A stretch of DNA of 64,000 nucleotides from Fistularia commersonii (lineage: Eukaryota > Chordata > Actinopteri > Syngnathiformes > Fistulariidae): NCBI GenBank assembly GCA_037954325.1, contig JBBMNZ010000019.1, positions 11,911,501 through 11,975,500 of the forward strand, read 5' to 3'. Made by a program: the position numbers and the translations under genes. Of the stretch, positions 47,166 through 60,066 are shown one piece after another; positions within the stretch are counted from its first letter, which is position 1; the number at the start of each line of letters is the position of its first letter. Below the pieces are notes generated by a model that ran no database searches, was not told the DNA's origin, and saw nothing but the letters and a program-made list of their open reading frames with translations.

Positions 47166-49539
47166 GAGAGACTGGCCCGTGCCGTCCTAAGGCTGCAAAT
47201 TTTTATATGTATTCTTTTTTTTCTTTTCCATGGACTTTTTTTTACCGACTGACATCACTCCTGCACATTAGATAGGAGCCGGTAATGGGACTGTCTGCAA
47301 CAGGCGCAGACAGAACTGAACTCCTCACTTCTCGCTTCCGGGACCGAGCGACATTCCCATCCCTCCCGGGGCTGTTTAACTTTTTCGGAACTCGCACTTC
47401 AGTGATCTAAAAAACCATTATAGATCATTGGTGAGGACATCAGAGGGACAGCGACTCTGCCCAGCGGCACGGAGTCTTCCTAGTACATCTGCAACATCAG
47501 GTGGGGGAGTAAAAAATAAACAAGCGGGTATAACGTCTCAGGACAGCGGAGAAAATATTCTCGCAGAAAAAAAAACAAAAAAACAGACGAGCCAGTGTGA
47601 AAATCTGACGCGAGAGAGAGAGAAATGAAACCAGACGCTGTATATGATACAGGATCCATGGCCGGTGCACCACTGAGAATATCTGCTTTACTTTAAAAAC
47701 ATTTCATCCCGCTTTATGAAATTCTCCAACATAAGCCTCCCTAAACCACTGCGGAGGGAGTCCTTGGAGCGGGTTAAAGGTGCTCTCAGTGCTACAAAAG
47801 GTTTGAAGGCACATCAGCGGCTTTGAAAGCAGCATCGCCCCTAATAGTGTTCGGGCTGTCAGATCACCGCAGCTCCTTCCACACCGTGAAAATAATTACA
47901 CCAAATGTTTTGTTTGAGCCGGCGCGCCTTGATGTATTATCAAAGGAATATAAGAGCCAGAAAGAGAGAGAGGGGGGAGCAGGGGTAGGGAAGAAGGCGA
48001 GGAAGATGCTGAAATGGAGGGACACATAAAAAGGATGAGAGGAAGAGGAGTCTTGGAACAGGGCAGCAAATGACTGTGACAATGAGGGTTCAGAGCATAA
48101 TTGTTTGAGGTTAAACATCTTTACTTTGCAGTGCGAAACTGTCAGCCCAAATGAAAACAGTTACTGGGGCCTTTATTCTGTAAATTCCAGGGTTTCGCCG
48201 AACCCCAGATCTCTGACCGTGCCAAAAATAACATTCAAAAACGAGCAGAGGATGCGTCCAACAGTCCAATTCAAGATGGCGTTGAGTTATGTTCAGACGC
48301 GTATACTCCGGAGTATGTGTTCATTCCAGCAAAAATGATCCAAAAAGTCTGACTTTATGTTCTATCCGTTTGGTTTCTGCCCCCCCCCCAAAATCCCATT
48401 TTTCTTTTAAGTAATACATACAGGCTTGTTGTTATTCTTGCTGCTACGGCATCGCTTTGCTGTGCTCCATCTTACTATATAACAGAGAGGAAACTGTCAT
48501 TTCAGCAATAAGTCATGGAGTGTTTCATTCCACATCCAAAAGAGCTTTTGGGCAGAGTCGGCCTTAACTGTGTAAAATTGATTGTTTAGCTGGCTAAGCC
48601 ACCTTTGAGATAGAAAGCAGAGTGAATAAAGCCTCCCTGGATGTGTGTGTGTGTGTGTGTGTATTTTAATATTATTCATCATAATATTGCTTTATGAGGT
48701 TTTAAAGTAGCAAACGTACATGAGCGTCCGTGTGAGGATGTGAGACCTTTGAGAAGTGATTCAATGCAAAGATTTGATGGCCGACTGTAAAAAAAGATAA
48801 AAAAGAATCCTTGGCGGAAAGGGGGGTTCAAACTAAAACCAGTGCAAGGGTGTTTAGCTCTGCGATGACACAGCAAAGGGGAACGTCGATACCACCAGGG
48901 TTCAGTGTCCCTTAGATTTATGGGCCTCTTATTAAGACAAGGATCAGGGGTCCTACAGTACCCCCACAGTCTGATTTGTTTCAACCTACCATAAGACCAT
49001 TGGAACACCGGGCCGAACCTGAACTGAAGGCTAATGAACACACCAACAATATTATATCCCATCCAGGTTCTCTAGCTATCTCAGATGTGACTTGCTTAAG
49101 CTGAGTTTATTATGCGCAGCTCGCCGGCCCTAAACCCCGCAGCCCAATCTGATCTGCTCTGGATATAAACATTTGTTTTACATCAACATCCTCCAGTGAG
49201 ATACGCTTCTAAAGACCTAATAAAGGTGCTAAATATCTTCACCCATCTTTCGTAATGCATTAAGGGTCCATTTAAATTTCTGTCAAAAACAAACTCAGAC
49301 CACAGGGTTAACAGGGTTAATATTCACAGTCAGACAGGTCTCGTGACATTTTCGAAACTAGGAATGCTGGGTGAGGGGGGGGTGTTAGGAGCATCCAAGC
49401 TTAAGAGCATCTTAAAGGGACAGTTAACAGAAAATCCTACCCTTTGATTCCTTTGACATTTCAAAATGTTTTCTGCAAATCCCTGTGTACAAATCGTGAA
49501 AAAGTACTTCATCCAAATGAAAAGAATAGCTCTGTCGGA
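47166..49539. other. Unassigned DNA
   Basis: No gene recognised. T-rich runs lie at 47215-47235 and a short inverted repeat (tgtctgc ... gcagaca) at about 47290-47310. An A-rich patch is at 47567-47582, a C-run at 48381-48389 and (TG)n at 48642-48662. Purine-rich + sequence at 47945-48055 opens minus-strand frames without any family motif. Confidence 0.5.
48642..48662. repeat. (TG)n microsatellite
   Basis: About ten TG units. Confidence 0.9.
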
Positions 49540-49925
49540 GGAAGGCACAGTCAATCAGTGTTTGGCACCCTAACACGAGGAAGGTCCCCGGTTCAATTCC
49601 GACTGGGGACATTCCTATGTGTAGTTTGCATGTTCCCCCTGTGTCTGCACAGGTTTCCTCCAGGTTCTCAGGTTTCCTCCCACAGTCCAAAAACATGAAG
49701 AAGGTTCAGACATATGAATGAGAGAGCAAATAGTTGTAAGTCTCTATATGACATATAAATGAAAGGGTGAGTGATTGTTTGTTTCTTCATGTTTTATGAA
49801 AGAAGGAATGAATGGTTATTTGTCTTTACCTTACATCTCGACAAATGATACTTGGCTAGGATCAGGGAGCCTTGTGACCCAGAGTGCAGGATAAGCATTA
49901 TAAATAAGGAATGAATGAATCAATA
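49540..49925 (+). repeat. SINE family A copy, well preserved
   Basis: B box 'ggttcaattcc' (49590-49600), then 'tgtgtagtttgcatgttccc', 'aggtttcctccaggttctca', 'cctcccacagtccaaaaaca', three or four modules (for example 'tatgaatgagagagcaaata') and a 3' end 'gcaggataagcattataaat' with a GAATGAATGAAT tail. It is a good reference copy. Confidence 0.85.
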
Positions 49926-49974
49926 ATTAATAATGATGATGAGAATAAACATCAGACAGACCTACTATGATGCC

Positions 49975-50115
49975 GGTGCTGAAACCACAAATTGCCCACA
50001 TATGTGAATGAGCGAGTGAATGGTTGTTTGCCTCTATATGCGGTTTTGTGGTCAGTTCAGGGTGAACCCAACCTCTGGTCCAATGACAGCTAAGATAGAT
50101 AGTGAATGAATACTT
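49975..50115 (+). repeat. SINE family A 3' fragment
   Basis: A module (gaatgagcgagtgaatggtt) is followed by 'tgcggttttgtggtcagttc' and a degraded 3' end (gacagctaagatagatagtg). It is a separate 5'-truncated copy just downstream of the previous one. Confidence 0.65.
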
Positions 50116-51485
50116 TCAGAGGCCTGTATTCCACAGGTATTCAGAGTCAACTGGTGAGACTGCGCACGGCCGATTCCACCTCCTTTGATAGGACTACTAG
50201 CACATCATTGGTAAAAAGCAACAGGGCTACAAACAGACAACAAAACGAGGCTTCTGGTTTGAAAACCTTGCTCCAGCACATTAAAATTCTGCAATACAGA
50301 GTAAAAATTAGCCAGAAATCATTTGGATGGAGACAAACTTCGATACACTCTATACAGAATCTTCTATTGCTGCCGAACACTGACCAATGAGGGTGTTTTG
50401 TTGTCAATGCCGGTGGGTAAAGCGTTAAAAACGCCAATTTGTATTTCAGATAAGATATTTTCGAGGCCAGTCAGAATGAAATCCATAATGAAACCTCATC
50501 ATGAAAGATTCGCTGCATAATGCGAAAAAAGGACAGCTGTGATTAATCGTGTTTACCTCTGGCTGTCACGGTTCACGGAACCGCAGACTTTCTGTACCGA
50601 GATTGGCTTGAAAAACCTGGAAAGCCGCGTGACGCTTTCGATCTGTTTGACCTCTGGCTCCTGCAGCTGCCGGTTGTTGTGCCCAACAGCTTGGCACAGC
50701 AGCTCCTCCAGAAGGAAACCAGATGTGTCCCTCATCCTACCAATTCCTGGGCTTTTGGGAAACCCTTGATCTAAGGTGAAGGGGAAGAAAGACAAAGATA
50801 AAAGAAGGACACGTAAGACCCGAGGAGCTGAAAGGACGGGCTGAAATGGGGTAAGGAGACAGGAGGTTAGGGTTAAATTGAAAAGCAAAAAGCAAAAAGC
50901 AAAGTTATTGAAAAGGAAGAGCGGAACACAATGTGAAAAATGTGGACAGGTGAAGCGGACGAGCCCAGCGTCTCATTAAGTAATAAAAGAAAAAAAAAAC
51001 TCCAAAGAGTCGAGTCAGGAAGCAGATGCCATAGCTTCAATGGCATTTTGAACAGAGAATCACAAATCAAAAGAAAAGTCTTAGTGACCTTTTAGACAGA
51101 ATCCCCCAGGGAGATGACTGAAGAGACAAAGGCACCCACGTAAACACATGCACAGAAAGCCCTCCTTAGGCTCAGTCAATGGAGACAGCGCCGGCGTCTT
51201 GTCCTTGCCGGCCTCCTCGGGGCTGTGCTGTAGGCCTTCCGCAGGGACTCAACCTCCTCTCGCGGGGCGATCTGTTTGAAAATGTGTAAAAAAACCATCA
51301 CGGTCCCTCACTGGCACAGGGTGAGACTCTAGTCGTATATATCATCTCGGGAGAGCACAGCTTGCCAAAGTGGTGAGAGCAGGCACTGTGCGAGGACGAG
51401 GACAGCATGAAAGAGTTACAGGGTGAGAGTAAGATGCTTGTTTTGGTTTGCTGTGTCTACAACAGGATTAAAAATAAAAAAGGCC
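50116..51485. other. Unassigned DNA
   Basis: No gene recognised. A short direct repeat (aaaagcaaaaagcaaaaagc) lies at about 50880-50900. The minus ORF 50553-50888 (111 codons) has no family motif. Confidence 0.5.
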
Positions 51486-52005
51486 ATGAGCGTATTCATT
51501 CACGCATTATCAGTACCGCTTATACCACACTCAGGGTCACGGACGGATTGGAGCCGAACCCCATTGCAGAGGCGGGGTTCACCAAGGACAGGGTTGCTCG
51601 TCGATGACATGGCCCCATTTAGTGACATACAACCATTTATTATCTCATTCAACCATTCACTCTCTCCTTCACACATTACATCAGGCACTCCATTTGGCAC
51701 TCAAATATTCCCCATGGGAATCAATAAAGTGTTATCCATCTTACCTTATATTCGATGTGCGGCCATTCACTCTGTCGTTGTTTGTCTCTGTATGACGTAT
51801 GATACGTGAATGAGAAAGTGAATATGAGAATGGAGGTTGTCTGTCTGTGTGTGAGTGGACCATTCACTCTCATTCACATGTCTGGGCAATTTTGAATTTC
51901 CACTGAACCTCTTGCATGAATTTTGGACTGTCGGAGGAAACTAGAGAACATTTGAGCCTTGAAGCAGAAGCACTAACCATCACCCCACTGTATCGCCCCT
52001 TATAA
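51486..52005 (-). repeat. SINE family A copy, module-rich
   Basis: Antisense order: 3' end 'cacgcattatcagtaccgct', then a 'tggagccgaaccccattgca'-type block, several modules on both sides of 51650-51850 (for example 'accattcactctctccttca'), 'ttttggactgtcggagg' and an eroded head (gcactaaccatcaccccact). Some modules are in the opposite orientation (gaatgagaaagtgaat near 51810), suggesting a second copy or a rearrangement inside. Confidence 0.65.
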
Positions 52006-52744
52006 GACATACATGATAGAATATGCATGTCACCCTTTGCACAAAGATAAATGGGATTTTTTTCAGAAACGTTCAGCAGAAACCTTCAACTGCACTGATT
52101 CTTTCAGCAGTGATGGACATATGAGAGCAAGGAGGACTTCTCTATATTGAAAGGCAGAGGCACCCGTATAGAAATAATTATACAACAGCAACATCTGATT
52201 AAATTGTTATAAATAAACATCAGGTATGAACCGGTGTGTTTTTGTGATTCGGTAGTGTTAGTTGTTTTGAAATCTGTTCCTTTCCTGCTAAGATAATTGT
52301 GAAACGCCCACACATAAAATATTGCAAGCACTTATAAGGAAGCAGCGGCATGGACTACATCATCAAATCAACTCAAAATAGAATTGCTTGACCAACTTGA
52401 TGTTGTTAAGCACAACATGTTAGCAACAGATGGAAAATCAATGGCCTTCGATCTGTGGTTTGATCACATGACTGATTGCAGCTTCTCGTCTTGACGCCTG
52501 TTCGTTATTGTAGCCGTAACGTCAGTTGCGTTTCAGGTTTGATCAAAATGCGCCCATCCCTTTATGTGGGGCCAACAGCAGGGCCAATTAGACCCGGGTC
52601 GACGTGCCAAAACTCGCTGGAGTCACAGAACGAGCTGCGAAGCATCCATCTCCACACGCCACGGCAATAATGTGACAGCTTTACTGAATCAGCTGCTGGG
52701 GTACACGCTGGGCTTCGGTGGTTTGTTGGCGTTCGCTTTTTGGT
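52006..52744. other. Unassigned DNA
   Basis: No coding, RNA or repeat signature recognised. Confidence 0.5.
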
Positions 52745-53165
52745 AAATATATAGCAAGTGTAGAGCGTTAGCCAGAATTACAGGGAGGGTGTACAAGACA
52801 GTGGTGAGACCACAGATGCTTTCTGGTTTAGAGACATTGGGATTGATGCAAAGATGAAAATGTTGAGGTACTCTTTAGAAGTGAAAAGGATGGATAGGCT
52901 CAGGAAGTAGTCCATCAGAGGAACAGCACATGTTAGATGTTTTGGAGATAAAGACAGACTGAGATGGTTTGGTCATGGACAGTAGAAGGATGATGAAGAT
53001 CTTGTTTGAAGGGTTGTGAGGGTGGAACAACCAGGCAGGAGGTCTAGAAGAAGACCAGAGAGGAGATTTATGGATGGAGTGAAAGAGGACATGAAGTTAG
53101 TTGGTGTGAGAGAAGACGATACTGAAAATAGGGTTAGATGGAGGAAATTGGTTCCCCGCTGAAAG
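52745..53165 (+). mobile_element. RTE-type LINE (Expander-like), 5'-truncated, plus strand
   Basis: Plus-strand version of the 3' end at 35941-36413. Readable pieces are 'RPQMLSGLETL', 'KRMDRLRK', 'RGTAHVRCFGDK', 'RLRWFGHG', 'QPGRRSRRRPERRFMDGVKE' and 'DMKLVGVREDDTENRVRWRK'. Frames are interrupted by stops (for example after RLRK). It is the only copy of this family here on +. Confidence 0.85.
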
Positions 53166-53249
53166 AAAATGAAAAAGAAAAAGAAGAGCCTTGTATCCTC
53201 CACCACGCCAACCATCTGGATGGACGCCATGTTGAAGCTCAAAGCATCA

Positions 53250-53327
53250 TTATACATATACATACACACACACACACACACGCATATATATATTATATAT
53301 ATACATACATACATACATATATATATC
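53250..53327. repeat. Compound CA/TA/CATA microsatellite
   Basis: (CA)n at about 53263-53281 is followed by alternating TA tracts and a (CATA)n run to 53327. Confidence 0.9.
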
Positions 53328-56064
53328 GACCAATTGTGTCACCTGACTCTTGCGAAATGGATGTTTTGTTCTACTGGCAGTCTGCCGTCAACAATGAACA
53401 TTGAGCGAGTCAGCATTCGCTCAATAATGAAAGATTTAAGTTGAAGTGATTTTTTGGAGGCAATAACAGCAAACATTGGACAGGGAGCTGTTGTCATTCC
53501 TGCTGACAGCAGCCCTTTGGAGAATTCAGAAGAGCAGAGCTTCATAAGTGCTGATGCTCCGCTGAGCCAGTCGGCAACCGATGCCTCTCAAATTTGGATC
53601 CAAGTTACGTGACGGTGAACCAGAACGCCGACGTGAGTGGAGAGACCGGCATTTCCTGTCGGATCTGGAGCGTGTGATTGTATCAACAACATGAATTATG
53701 ACAACGTAAACATCTGCAATAACTCAATAGGTTGCCTGGAACCAATCTTACAAAACCATATCATCTCCAACACAGAGCATGAGGTAACACATGTACTGGG
53801 ATGTACAATTTATCTAAGTCCACGCACTTTCCCAGGAAAGTGTGTGTGTGTCTGCATATTTGGGATGACGTGATATTTGCTTGGATCACCAAAACGCATA
53901 ACCAATTCAGAGTCTGTCAATCGTGTCCCTCTGGAGTATAGTTACATTTATGTTCATCGGGTTACTTCCTGTTTACGTTCGACCATTAGAACAGAATAGC
54001 TGAACCACCATCAAAATAACATTTAATTCCCAACGGCCACCACGCGCAGCCAACCATTAGCCTTTAAAAAGTGGAGCCGCACAAGACAAGGGAGAAAAAC
54101 TGAAATAATGAGACAACTTACAAAACACAAATCTATGTTAGCGATAGTAAGTGGTGTTTACCAACTATTGGGTACTGTGTCCTTCCCACACCTGTTACTG
54201 CAGCGTGTTGTAGTTTGTGTAATTGAATGTGTATGTGCATACTTTCTGGGGTCAATTGATTGAATGGGCGAAGAAAAAAAGAAAAGCATTTGTGATACAA
54301 CCTTGCTCCGAGGCAAATAAGTGCTTTGCATGATTACTACCACTCTGTCTGACATGGGAGTGAAATCTGTACACCCAGGAGCTATAATATTACCAGTCTT
54401 CTCTATTTACATATTTATGCTGTAAAAACCTCCTCATCTGCAGTCGCAATCTAAAGTCATCGTGTCAGTGTGACTTCGGTGTTCTTGAAGCCAGAAAGTT
54501 TAGAATAAAGTTTCCTGAACACAAAAAAAAGGAAAAAAATGTTTACATCCCAAAGGCCAAAATGGAGAGTCTAGGAATTTAAAACCTCGAAACGCCTTTG
54601 ATTGTCGGCGTGCCGACTGAAAATGATATTGCAAAATGAGAATTTGCAGGGAGCCGAGGGAATGAAAGGGATTTCTGTCAGGATTATCCAATCTTTGCCT
54701 GATTATCCGGGGAAACATGGAGCTGCATCAGGTAGGGGAGGTTGTAATTGTGGGTGTGCAGTTTCTGTTTACCACCAGCACCGGTGCTCTCCTGCGCCGG
54801 GGTTCGGGTTTGTGTTGCCTCTTTGAAAAGCAGTGGCGTTGTACCCTGATTGAGATAATTAGCATGAGAATTGAACCATCACAACGCCCCACTACGCTGG
54901 ATGATTACCCCCGGTGAGTCTCTCAGTTCAACTAGTGTTTTACCTTTTTTAGGCTTTGCAAACAAGACGGAACATGTATTTGGCTGCAATTTGACAGAAG
55001 AGGCACAGATTGTGGAGGCGCTTGTCATTCTGCGCGATGACAATGGGTAGCTGTAAGACTTCCATCCGCATAACACCTGCTCGAATAACACAATAACCTT
55101 TACGGCGATGCTCTTACGCCTTTGAAAATGAGCTGTCTCTTTGCGTACATGACAAGATGATGTGTGGGTACCTTAAGTGGAAATGATTAGAAGTGCTACT
55201 GTTGAAAGGACATCTTGGTTCAGCCTCAGTGGCATGAGGAGCTGCAATGAACACAAGGAGGGTGTGAAACAGAGCCCGATATTTAACTTTTCAAATTCAA
55301 TTTTCAAAACAGTCATGTTTTTAGAAAGCCCTGATAAGAGAGTTCCAGGAGCACCTTTTATACACAGATTTACTTTTGTTGCCTAAGGCCCCAAGGCACA
55401 CTTTTCCATGTCCTGCATAGTCCGACGGCTGCAGACCATCCAGCGTTTTTACTGCGTCCGTGTTGGCCCATCATGACAGGGCACAAGGTGTGTGCATTCG
55501 AAGCACACCCCAGAACTCCAGGTGGTGGTAATGTACTTCAGCTAAACAGAGTGAAGCTTTAGGACCAAGTAAGAAGAGAAACGGGGAATTACATGCAAAT
55601 GAAAAAGCATTAACTCTGTTATTAGTAGCACCAGGAGCTGCTTGTTTACAGGCTATAGTCTGATGGAGGATGGCGAGGCAGCCACAGTGTCACTTCACGC
55701 CCAGGGGGCAGAAGAGACGTCAGAAGATTAAATGCGCGTACTTGCAGCGTAATTTTGTCAGTTACGTGGCAAAACCACTGCAAGTTAGTGACAGATTGTT
55801 GCAACTTCCAACTTAATGACGTCTGCCAGAAAAATCATGTGCGCCAACATAAAGCAAGGTTTGAAAGAATCTGTAAATGACCTGCGTTTGAAACTTCCTT
55901 GAGGCTGCGCTATGCAGACAAGCTGTTGAACGCTCTTTCTGGTGGCTACATCTGCAGTCCACATGGTAAATCCGTTTTGTATGGTTTTCAACATTGTTTG
56001 CGAGATGTGACTAAATTAACGTTTTCAGACAATGTAATGTTGATAGTGGACTCCTTTGTTATTC
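53328..56064. other. Unassigned, probably single-copy DNA
   Basis: No gene or repeat body recognised. ORFs of 60-90 codons occur on both strands without motifs. The stretch 54530-54920 is balanced and repeat-free. Confidence 0.5.
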
Positions 56065-56555
56065 ATTATCATTCATTCATTATCTGTAACTCCTGTCCTG
56101 CAATCAGGGAGTGCAACAACCTATCCCAGCCGTGGTCACAGTCACTGTCCCATTCAAACACCCCACTCTCATTCACACCTCATATAGATATACAACCATT
56201 CACTCTCTGATCCACATGCCTGTACATTTTTGGATGGTAGTAGGAAACCAGAGAGCCCAAACTTAACTCCTGCGGAGCCCATGCAAACTGCACACAGAAA
56301 GGCATCTAGTCAGAATTGAACCAGGGACAGACAACCTTTCACTGCCTCATCCACACATCATATCGAGACATACAACCATTCGCATCCTGGCAATTTAGTC
56401 TCCAATGTTTTTGGAGTTTGGGAGGAAACCCAGAGGAAACACTCAGCATGAAAACGTAAAATCCATGCAAAAAAGCCCCCCTATTCATATCAAACCAGGG
56501 ACCCTCCTGGTGTGAGGGGGAGCACTAACTAATGCGCCACCATGCTGCCTCTATC
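56065..56555 (-). repeat. Two SINE family A copies in tandem (antisense)
   Basis: Two antisense heads are visible: one at about 56310-56345 (cagaattgaaccaggg) and a second at about 56490-56545 (caaaccagggaccctcc, then gcgccaccatgctgcc). The right copy has its own 'tgtttttggagtttgggagg' and 'catccatgcaaaaaag' blocks. The left copy has a 3' end, modules (acaaccattcactctctgat) and middle. It is either a head-to-tail pair or one copy inserted in the other. Confidence 0.75.
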
Positions 56556-59500
56556 TGGTTCTAGCAAAGGTAAATGTATCTGGGCTGTGACTTGTAGCAC
56601 ACATGCCTGACTTCCGCTTATAAAAGGAAGGGTTCAACGTTTCCTGACGGCGACAAGCACATTCAATGGGGGACTGACGGGTCAATAATGCTAATTTGGT
56701 GTCGTAGGTAGCGAGGGTTATCCTCTTCGCTGCTCTTCTTTATCCTTCCATCCCATAGTGAGTCACATTGGCGCTGAACTAGCTCACTCCATCCAGGAGG
56801 TTGACATGGTAGCGGTACATGTCCTTGATTCCCTCCTCCTCTGGGAGCTGAGAGCAACTAAGGGGGGCGGGGTGGGGTTTGGGGGTGGGGATTGCAAGCA
56901 GGCCATCCAGCTCTGTTGTGTGCGGGGGTCAACCAAACTGTGCTAAACTACATGGCTGCGTCAAAACGTCTCCTCTGCGATTACCGCCTCTGACACACGG
57001 ATATCGTAGGCCAGCTGCTCCGCCACCTGCCTACGTGGAACGGTGAAGCGGAGGATAAATGAATCACAGCGACGGGGAGGAAAGGATGAGGTATGAGGCA
57101 GGGGCAACAGGGAGGGGAGGGGAGATTCTAAAGACAGGAAAAAAAGAGACGGCAGAGGAAAATGGATACATGAGATATTGGATGGGAGACAGGCAGAGAC
57201 AAAGAGCAAGACCGTAATGGCAAATAAGAATTTTCCAGGCTTGGGCGTACATAGCAAGACCCCCTGAAATACATAATTAAATTGTGGCATTCAGTGATTC
57301 TCTTTTGTGATCTCTCAAAAGCAGGAAACCACAACAGCCACGAAATGAGAGACATTTTTATTAATTCCTGCAGGTCTCTTTAGATGCAGCTCACTCTGTA
57401 TTCAGGGACATCATTATCAAAATCTACAAAAGCTCTTATCAGTTATAAAACTGCATAGCAGCGAGCCTGTGTGTGTGTGTGTGTGTGCGTGCACTTGACA
57501 AGGCTCGGCTGCAATCTCTGCTTTACATCTTTTGGCTTCTGAGGCGAATGGGCAGTCTAGCTTTTCTGCTGTGTTTCTGACATTTCTATTAAGGGTTGCA
57601 TGAAGGCTAAACGGCTATGTGACACACTGGACAAAGCTGTGTAAAGAGCCTGAACAAAGGTGTTTGAGACACATGGGTTCCGGCCGACTGTCCAAGCACG
57701 GGCACTTGAAAACAACAACAAAAACACCACCCAAGCGTCATCTGGCTCAAAACAACATTCAGCCCTGTTGCTTTTAATGCCAAAATGTGTTTGGATGAGC
57801 CTCCTCATTGAATCGCCCCCCCTTTCCACTCACGATTTTCAATGTCAGAACCTTCATTAATGGACTCATCGGGGCACAAACTCTTTTCATTAAGGGACGT
57901 ATAACACACGTCTCACTGGGGTTTTGTCGTTATCTGTTGCTGCAGCTACACTTGGTTGGTGGTGGTGCTGGGGGGGGGTTGCAAGGCTTTCGAGGCGCAC
58001 CTGCTGGGGCACGGATGACTCCTCCCGCCGGGCTGTGATGGAGGTGCCCCTCAGTGGAATTGCACCACTCACTCTCCGCGTCCTTCATCCGCAAGTCCTT
58101 GGATGCACCAGGAATGATCCACAGAACTAATAACTTGTGCCGGGTGGGGAGAGTCCAAGGACGAGAGAGAGGAGAGAGAGAGGCTGCTAAGTGTTGTAAT
58201 GTTTAACTGCGGCCCACCCCGGAGGAACGGCAGGAAGGAGGTTCGTGCAATTACACAAAATGACATGTATCCTCCAATTATACAAGAGGACATCATAATC
58301 TGAGTGTTCAAACTCCACTCCCTCACCAGCAACCTGAGCACAATGCATAAACAACCCCTTACCTCACATTACCACAATTCATGGATCTGGCAGGACGTCC
58401 TGAATGATACTAACGGACGGATGCAGTGCAACACATGTCAACGCGTGTGTGTGGGAACACGCACACGCACGGGACATGAAAACATGAGTACAGGTCAGCC
58501 CATGTAAATGGCAGCAGTGTGTTCCCAGGCAGAGGGCGGTAATTAATTCTATTAATTTAATTGAAGAGAGGACAGTGACTGTGCAGGTTCACTGAGCACA
58601 AACTAGCAAACTCAGCCGAGGCGGTGGGGGTGGGGGTTAAATATTCCACAGCTCCAGCACTATTCTTCCTCTTCTCCGGCATTTAATTTGCACCATTGTT
58701 GCCCGAGTGAAGAATCAGAGAAAAACTATTGATACAGCAATTTACACAGCGTCATATGCAATCCTTAGGACAGGAAAGAGAAAAATAGCTTGCTGGGTAA
58801 ATAAGGAACAGAGAACCTGAGTAGGTGGCGGATCTGTTGATATAGAATTAGAGTGGATTGTAAAAAAAAAAAAAAAGACATCATTGCTTTTGTTATTATT
58901 GATGAAACAATTTAAGGGAAATAACATGGCCGGAAAAAGAAATGCTCGTCATTTACTTTAAATAAAATGGTAATAATTTAAGTATGAAATGTGGAAAATA
59001 TTTGAAATGTGAAATAATGAAGTGTTTTTTTCCCCATAAAATATAAAAATCAATGAATTAAAAAAAAGGGTCAAAGGCCCAAAAGTGGTATTATGAGTCC
59101 GGTTATTTATTTTTTGAAGACATATAATCGCAAGTTTCAAGTGCTTCTCGATGTGACGCAGTGAAGGCATCACCACAGAGACACAGAGGAAGGATCACTA
59201 CCATTACCAATTTTCCTTAATTTCCAACATAAAGCTTTTGCCTTTCTTATACAGTTTTAAAAACATAATGGCTACCCCTCCTTGATGTATACTGTCGCTT
59301 TCACGAATAATAACTAAAGATGTTTTTTTTCCCTGCTGCCAAGTGGGGCTTGACCTCACGATTCCCAGCTTTTCGGGTCAGTTCCAAAGAGGCTTTCAAT
59401 GTTTCCTCAAACTTCTTTTTCATGCATGGTGCATTTGCTTGTTTCTCCATTTTTTTTTTTTTTTTGCAGCTCACTCAAAAAGAGACTCAGTGCGTTTTCA

Positions 59501-59899
59501 GCCCCACCGCCACCACCTGTTTGATCAAAGATTGCCGTTCCCATGTATTATCCTGGAGTGTCGAGCAGAAGAACATCATTGCTGAAGCCACTTTTGCAGT
59601 GCTCCGGGTGATCAGTTCGAATGCCATTTTGGCAGGAGACAACCGGAGATCGGTGATGGATAGATACCTCAGCTCAGCGGTAATCTCCTGAACGGCCTCG
59701 GGAGTCCTGGTTGGATTTCCTCGCCGGCCTACCTTCGATGCTTGCCTTTCACCTGAAGTGAATGGAGTTGGGAGATTACTTGAGATGAAACTTACAGATA
59801 GTTAGCCATTTAAAAAGGCTACGCTTGCTATTGTTGATTAGTGCCAATAGGACTACAAATTTACTCCAAATGGACGCCTCTTTAGACAATGTGTCATTC
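56556..59899. other. Unassigned, probably single-copy DNA
   Basis: No gene recognised with confidence. It contains G-rich patches (56862-56888, 57968-57976), a short TG run at 57471-57486 and A/T runs at 58861-58875 and 59450-59465. A weak exon-like segment at 59470-59679 is listed separately. Confidence 0.5.
59470..59679 (+). other. Possible unidentified exon (weak)
   Basis: A T-rich tract ending in GCAG (59449-59469) is followed by exactly 210 bp (70 codons, phase 0) with no stop, beginning 'LTQKETQCVFSPT', continuing 'EQKNIIAEATFAVLRVISSN' and ending 'DNRRSVMDRYLSSA' before a GTAATC that could act as a weak donor. I recognise no family. An open run this long is expected by chance fairly often, so this is a candidate only. 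Confidence 0.15.
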
Positions 59900-60066
59900 A
59901 AGAAATGTGCATCCGCCTGACAGCAAGAGGTTCCCTAGTTAGTTCAGTCCCATGTCAGCATGGGTTTCCTCCAGGTTCTCCGGTATCCTCCCACGACCCA
60001 AAAACATGCAGGAGGTTTATGCCCCTCTGGCATCCCTGATTTCAGTATAGATAATGAATGAATGAG
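59900..60066 (+). repeat. SINE family A copy without modules
   Basis: The order 'gacagcaagaggttccctag', 'gcatgggtttcctccaggtt', 'ctccggtatcctcccacgac', 'caaaaacatgcaggaggttt' jumps directly to the 3' end (agtatagataatgaatgaat). The module and central regions are deleted. Confidence 0.8.
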
